A stretch of 64,000 nt of DNA from Deltaproteobacteria bacterium. Lineage in GTDB: Bacteria > Desulfobacterota > Syntrophorhabdia > Syntrophorhabdales > Syntrophorhabdaceae. The stretch spans positions 124,001 to 188,000 of the forward strand of contig JAKLET010000003.1 of assembly GCA_022711595.1 (NCBI GenBank), read 5' to 3'. Below are positions 60,374 through 64,000 of the stretch, piece by piece. How positions within the stretch are numbered: position 1 is the first letter of the stretch; every line of letters starts with the position of its first letter. A program made the position numbers and the translations under genes. The notes under the pieces were generated by a model that did no database searches, was not told the origin of the DNA, and saw only the letters and a list, made by a program, of their open reading frames with translations.

Positions 60374-61981
60374 ATGAAGAACGGTCATTGGATGACGGCA
60401 AAGGATGTGTTAAGGGTAAATGCGTTCAAGTGGCCCGACAAGGTGGGCATCAAGGACCTTTACAAGGCCCATACCTTCAAGGAGTGGAATGAGAGGGCAT
60501 GCAGGCTCGCAAACGCTCTTGCGGACCTGGGAATGAAAAAAGGCGATCGTTTTGCGGTACTTGCATACAATTGCGTGGAGTGGCTGGAGTTCTACGCGGC
60601 GGCGGCAAAGGGCGGTTTCCTTTGCGTACCTCTCATGTTCAGGCTTGCTACCCCGGAGATGGAATACATAATCAACCACTGCGAGGCGAAGGTCTTTATC
60701 GTTCAGAGCGGCCAGGACAAAGCGGACGGTAAGGATTTCCCCTGGATCGATCAGGTCAACGGGATGAAGAAGAACATACCCACAGTCCAGCATTACGTGA
60801 ATTTCGCGGTTGACAGCCCGAGCTATGACGGATTCATCAATTACGAGCAGATGCTCGCCAAGGCGAGTGCGGCGGAGCCGGATGTTGTAGTAGAGCCGGA
60901 CGATATCTGGGTCATCATGTACACCGGCGGAACGACGGGCCTTCCCAAGGGCGTTATGAAAAGCCACGCCAACCTGTTCTCCCAGTACTTCATCATGATC
61001 TACGATCACAACTTTAACTTCGATGACTGCAACCTGCTCGTCATGCCCTGCTGCCACGTCAACTCCCTCTTCTATTCATTCGTCGTGACATGGGTCGGCG
61101 GCACCGTTATGGCTTATAACATGGTTTCCTTCAATCCCGAAGACCTCATCAAGACATTTGCGGATTTCGGGGTCACCTTCACATCCCTCGTTCCGACGCA
61201 CTACATCATGATGCTCGCGCTTCCCGACGAGGTGAAGGCGAAATACAACCTCAATGCCATCAAGAAGCTCCTGTGCTCTTCGGCACCGGCACGGCGTGAC
61301 ACGAAACAGGGCATCCTCAAGATGTTCCCCAACTCAGCACTGTATGAGGCCTACGGCTCCACCGAGGCTGGCATCGTTACGATCCTCAAACCACACGAAC
61401 AGATGACGAAGCTTGGCTCCATAGGCCGCGAGGTTGTCGGTACCGATATCCTGCAGCTTTATGATGAAGACGGAAACCTTATCGACAAGCCAAACGTGGT
61501 TGGCGAGCTCTATTCCCGCAGCCCCCAGATCTTCGAGCAGTACTGGAAAGACCCGGAAAAGACCAAAGCTGCCATGAAGGGCGAGTATTTCAGTGCCGGC
61601 GACATGGCAATGAGAGATGAAGACGGGTATTATACCCTCGTCGACAGAAAGGCCAACATGATCATCTCCGGCGGTGAGAACGTCTTCCCGTCAGAAGTCG
61701 AGAACTGCGTGGGCGGACACCCCGACATCAAGGACGTGGCCGTCATCGGCGTGCCTCATGAAAAATGGGGTGAACAGGTAACGGCAGTTATCGTCCTGCA
61801 CGAAGGCAAGACCATGGACGCGAAAGATGTCGGCGCATGGTGCAAGGGCAAGATCGCCGGTTTCAAGGTTCCCAAGAACATCGTTTTCATCAAGGACGAA
61901 GAGATGCCGAGATCAGGCGCAGGAAAGATCCTCCACAGGATCCTCCGTGAGCGTTACGGCAAATGGGGCGATCATCAGTAA
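60374..61981 (+). CDS. AMP-forming acyl-CoA synthetase, copy 2 (tandem paralogue)
   Basis: 535 residues, the same length as copy 1 and alignable without gaps. All ANL motifs are intact (YTGGTTGLPKGVMKSH, YEAYGSTEAG, DRKANMIISGGENVFPS, RSGAGKILHR). Differences from copy 1 include E-to-N in DHEF/DHNF, C-to-A in MCYN/MAYN and G-to-A in FYGA/FYAA, some of which may line the acyl pocket. Strong GGAGGG ribosome site. Preceded by its own promoter and followed by a terminator, so it is regulated separately from copy 1. Confidence 0.92.
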   Translation: MKNGHWMTAKDVLRVNAFKWPDKVGIKDLYKAHTFKEWNERACRLANALADLGMKKGDRFAVLAYNCVEWLEFYAAAAKGGFLCVPLMFRLATPEMEYIINHCEAKVFIVQSGQDKADGKDFPWIDQVNGMKKNIPTVQHYVNFAVDSPSYDGFINYEQMLAKASAAEPDVVVEPDDIWVIMYTGGTTGLPKGVMKSHANLFSQYFIMIYDHNFNFDDCNLLVMPCCHVNSLFYSFVVTWVGGTVMAYNMVSFNPEDLIKTFADFGVTFTSLVPTHYIMMLALPDEVKAKYNLNAIKKLLCSSAPARRDTKQGILKMFPNSALYEAYGSTEAGIVTILKPHEQMTKLGSIGREVVGTDILQLYDEDGNLIDKPNVVGELYSRSPQIFEQYWKDPEKTKAAMKGEYFSAGDMAMRDEDGYYTLVDRKANMIISGGENVFPSEVENCVGGHPDIKDVAVIGVPHEKWGEQVTAVIVLHEGKTMDAKDVGAWCKGKIAGFKVPKNIVFIKDEEMPRSGAGKILHRILRERYGKWGDHQ

Positions 61982-61995
61982 GATCGCCAAAAAAA

Positions 61996-62036
61996 GCACA
62001 AAAAAAGGGGACCTTATCGGTCCCCTTTTTTTGTGC
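61996..62036 (+). terminator. Terminator after acyl-CoA synthetase copy 2
   Basis: Perfect 18-bp stem: GCAC, seven A, GGGGACC paired with GGTCCCC, seven T, GTGC, loop TTATC. It is active-looking in both directions and runs directly into an A repeat. Confidence 0.88.
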
Positions 62037-62157
62037 GGGTGATAGGTCATGGGTCATGGGTGATAGGCAAAACCATTTTTTAATGACCTGTAATCCATGA
62101 CCCATGACACGTCTTCTCGTTTTTCCCATGACCCATGACCTATCACCCATGACCCGT
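62036..62157. repeat. Intergenic palindromic repeat, family A (three arms)
   Basis: Forward arm 62036-62067 (GGGTGATAGGTCATGGG twice). Inverse arms at 62083-62110 (AATCCATGACCCATGAC) and 62124-62157 (CCCATGACCCATGACC). One forward arm can pair with either inverse arm. It lies between two plus-strand genes and just after a conventional terminator. Confidence 0.85.
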
Positions 62158-62161
62158 TTTA

Positions 62162-62190
62162 TTGTTCCCCCGCCTGTTTTATGATATGCT
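62162..62190 (+). promoter_or_regulatory. Promoter of the DUF3553 gene, leaderless arrangement
   Basis: TTGTTC at 62162-62167, 17-bp spacer, TATGCT at 62185-62190. The ATG begins six bases later (62197) with no ribosome site. Confidence 0.45.
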
Positions 62191-62196
62191 TACCCC

Positions 62197-62487
62197 ATGA
62201 TAGCCGATTATTCGCTGTACCTGCAGGTTGGCGATCATGTTTACCACAAGCGGTTCACCAGGTGGGGGATGGGGACAGTGGTAGAAGAGCGCCGTTCTGA
62301 ACTGCCCGGCGGGTTCTGTTATGTCCGCATCAGTTTTCAGGACGGCAAGGTCCGAGTTTTCGATAATAATTTCAAGAGTGTGAACTGCTGCTACTATGCG
62401 GGGATCGAAAAGCTTGAGCCAAAATATGTCGCCGTCGATGAACCCCGGCCTGCGAAAAAAAAATCAAAAAGGATGCTCCCGCCTTGA
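62197..62487 (+). CDS. DUF3553 family protein
   Basis: 96 residues. LQVGDHVYHKRFTRWGMGTVVEERRSELPGGFCYVRISFQDGKVRVFDNNF matches the DUF3553 pattern (SH3-like, reminiscent of the CarD/PcrA-C beta barrel), with a CCYYAGIEKL end and a basic lysine-rich tail. It may bind nucleic acid or RNA polymerase. The function is unknown. Apparently leaderless. Confidence 0.78.
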   Translation: MIADYSLYLQVGDHVYHKRFTRWGMGTVVEERRSELPGGFCYVRISFQDGKVRVFDNNFKSVNCCYYAGIEKLEPKYVAVDEPRPAKKKSKRMLPP

Positions 62488-62533
62488 GGCAGCATTTTGC
62501 ACACATAGATAATATGAAAGGAATGAAGGGGAA

Positions 62534-63559
62534 ATGGACGAGGGATTGACAAAATTTGTCCGCGGCGGAGGGTGAGCGTCGAAGATAGGTCCGGGTGACC
62601 TGGCGAACATTCTCTGCGGGATCGAGATCCCGGCGGATGAAAATGTGATGGTTGGTATCGAAGGCTTTGAGGACGCAGGTGTCTACAAAGTAACGGACGA
62701 TATCGCCCTTGTTCAGACCGTGGACTTTTTCACCCCCGTTGTGGATGACCCTTACTGGTTCGGCCAGATAGCCGCCGCCAACGCGCTGAGCGACATCTAT
62801 GCCATGGGGGCCGTGCCGAAGACAGCCCTGAACCTCGTCTGCTTTTCACCGAAAAAATTTGATATATCCATCCTGAAGGAGATCATACGGGGCGGAGCAG
62901 ACAAGATCCGCGAGGCGGGTGTGAGCCTCCTTGGCGGCCACAGCGTGGAGGATGAAGAGATCAAGTACGGTCTGTCCATCACGGGGGTTGTCCACCCAGA
63001 CAGGGTGCTGCTCAATGAAGGGGCAAGGCCGGGCGACCTTCTTGTTCTTACGAAACCCCTCGGAACGGGTATTATGAACACCGCCATCAAGGGGAACCTG
63101 CTCGATGCTGATGCCGTGACAGATCTTATCAGGGTCATGGCCATGCTCAACAGGAACGCGGCAGAGGCGATGCTCACCGTGGGGCCCCACGCATGCACCG
63201 ACGTGACCGGTTTCGGCCTCGCGGGTCATCTGAAGGAGATGATAAAAGAGTCACTGGGTGTGGAAATAATCGCGGAGCGGCTTCCATATTTCCGGGAAGC
63301 GGTGGAATTTACCTCGTCGGGGTTTGTCCCCGGCGGTCTTTACCGCAACAGGGATTTTTACGGAGAGCACGTGGCGGCCTCGCGGTCGGATTTCTTTTTC
63401 GATATCATATTCGACCCTCAGACGTCCGGAGGGCTCCTTATCGCCATCGATCCCGCGGACAGGGCAAAGTTCGAAAGCGAGGCAATGCGCCTCGGCGTGG
63501 ACCATCATGTGATTGGGACGTTCCTGGCGGAACCAAAAGGGAAGATCCTTCTCAAGTAA
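62534..63559 (+). CDS. selD: Selenide, water dikinase (selenophosphate synthetase), Sec-containing
   Basis: 341 residues when the TGA at 62573-62575 is read as selenocysteine (residue 14: RGGG-Sec-ASKIGPGDL). Family members have Cys or Sec at this catalytic place, followed by a conserved Lys. The start ATG at 62534 has AAGGGG close upstream; starts after the TGA would remove the active site. Later motifs: DFFTPVVDDPYWFGQIAAANALSDIYAMGA (ATP/Mg site), LGGHSVEDEEIKYGLSITG, TDVTGFGLAGHLKEM and DPQTSGGLLIA. It makes selenophosphate from selenide and ATP for Sec-tRNA. selA, selB and selC are not in the window. Confidence 0.95.
62587..62601 (+). promoter_or_regulatory. Putative bacterial SECIS element of selD
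   Basis: AGGTC and GACCT pair around CGGGT, beginning 11 bases after the TGA. Spacing and a G/U-containing loop match the bacterial SelB-binding hairpin of the E. coli fdhF type. Confidence 0.65.
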
Positions 63560-63562
63560 AGG

Positions 63563-63778
63563 ACCGTTTGAACCGCTCGAACAGCTTGAGCCGCTTGAAC
63601 GGGAAAGACAAAACGGGATACAACAGATCAGATTCCCTGAAGCTGTCCGGTGCAGTTCATTCAGACAATCTTACCGACTGACCGTCGAAGCACAAGCGGA
63701 CGTTCCCGGATTCCCTGCAAAGTCTCTGGTATTTAGACGTTCGAGCGGTTCAAGCTGTTCGAGCGGTTCAAACTGTTT
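63563..63778. repeat. Intergenic palindromic repeat, family B (distant arms)
   Basis: Left arm 63563-63603 (ACCGTTTGAACCGCTCGAAC, CAGCTTGAGCCGCTTG) faces right arm 63740-63778 (TTCGAGCGGTTCAAGCTGTT, then again GAGCGGTTC). The ~135 bases between show no gene. Between convergent selD and the rhodanese. The right arm provides the rhodanese stop. Confidence 0.8.
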
Positions 63779-64000
63779 TTACAAGAGGATAGTTCCTGTC
63801 CGTCCAGCCGTGGATGCCGTATTCGAGGTTTTTCACGTTTCGGTATCCGTAAGCCCGAAGGTATATGGCCGCATGGGATGACCGTGCGCCGCTTGCGCAA
63901 TAGACCACGATGGGGGTGTCGAGGTTTCCGGGGAACTCGCTTACCCTTTTTGCCACCTCCCTGACGGGTATGTTCATCGCGCCTTCGATGAAACCGGTCT
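63768..64000 (-). CDS. Rhodanese-domain protein (cut by window end)
   Basis: The frame is open to base 64000, so the N-terminus lies outside. The visible ~77 residues read TGFIEGAMNIPVREVAKRV, then the active-site loop VVYCASGARSSHAAIYLRAYGYRNVKNLEYGIHGWTDRNYPLV. The catalytic Cys is followed by ASGARS. Rhodaneses move sulfane sulfur. Its position convergent with selD might matter, because rhodanese-like proteins have been proposed as selenium carriers; that is speculation. The TGA stop comes from the B repeat. Confidence 0.9.
   Translation of the reverse strand, partial: TGFIEGAMNIPVREVAKRVSEFPGNLDTPIVVYCASGARSSHAAIYLRAYGYRNVKNLEYGIHGWTDRNYPLVKTV

Overview
The window (64 kb, fairly GC-rich) reads as chromosome of a Gram-negative, strictly anaerobic bacterium. 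LptD, an LpxH-like enzyme and dTDP-rhamnose genes point to an LPS outer membrane. HdrABC/MvhD, MetFV, rubrerythrin, GlcD/GlcF-like redox proteins and selenocysteine (Sec) use point to the deltaproteobacterial/Desulfobacterota syntroph or sulfate-reducer type. The species cannot be named from this window alone. No phage, insertion sequence, integrase or CRISPR array was seen.

Layout. 1-8.7 kb: 3' end of accD, folC, lptD, rmlA-rmlC-rmlB-rmlD, an LpxH-like phosphoesterase and a cyclic-nucleotide-binding/GGDEF protein. 8.7-12.5 kb: rubrerythrin, TSUP permease, ilvE and small secreted proteins. 12.6-21.1 kb (minus strand): hdrC-hdrB-wHTH-hdrA-mvhD-metV-metF, a predicted electron-bifurcating methylene-tetrahydrofolate reductase module. 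Its HdrA is a 1481-residue HdrA/NfnB(GltD)/HdrA fusion, and its MvhD is a selenoprotein read through an in-frame TGA. 21.2-29.2 kb: an AmmB/Memo protein, an RsbW-like kinase, lipoprotein, YjbQ, nitroreductase, hydrolase, tRNA-Pro, a PycB-like carboxyltransferase, holA and a site-2 protease. 29.4-36.9 kb (minus strand): thrS-infC-rpmI-rplT-pheS-pheT-ihfA-merR-lipoprotein, with infC probably starting at AUA and thrS lacking its TGS domain. 37.1-46 kb: exported WD40-caspase protein, AlkD-like protein, orphan secretin, tRNA-Val and clpB. 46-54 kb: thaumatin-like protein, a TtuB/TtuA-like sulfur-transfer pair, a GAF/degenerate-GGDEF protein, mreB, a UvrD-type helicase, adk and a TIM-barrel isomerase. 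54.4-64 kb: AEC transporter, GlcD/GlcF-like pair, two near-identical acyl-CoA ligases in tandem, DUF3553, selD (also Sec-encoding) and a rhodanese cut by the window end.

How the parts connect. HdrABC-MvhD-MetVF would couple C1-folate reduction to flavin-based electron bifurcation or confurcation. SelD supplies selenophosphate for Sec synthesis and so supports both MvhD and itself. The GlcD/GlcF-like pair and CoA ligases look like a substrate oxidation and activation locus.

Most unusual are the families of short-period, palindrome-forming intergenic repeats. About thirteen copies lie at gene 3' ends, and several neighbouring genes take their last codons and stop codon from the repeat.
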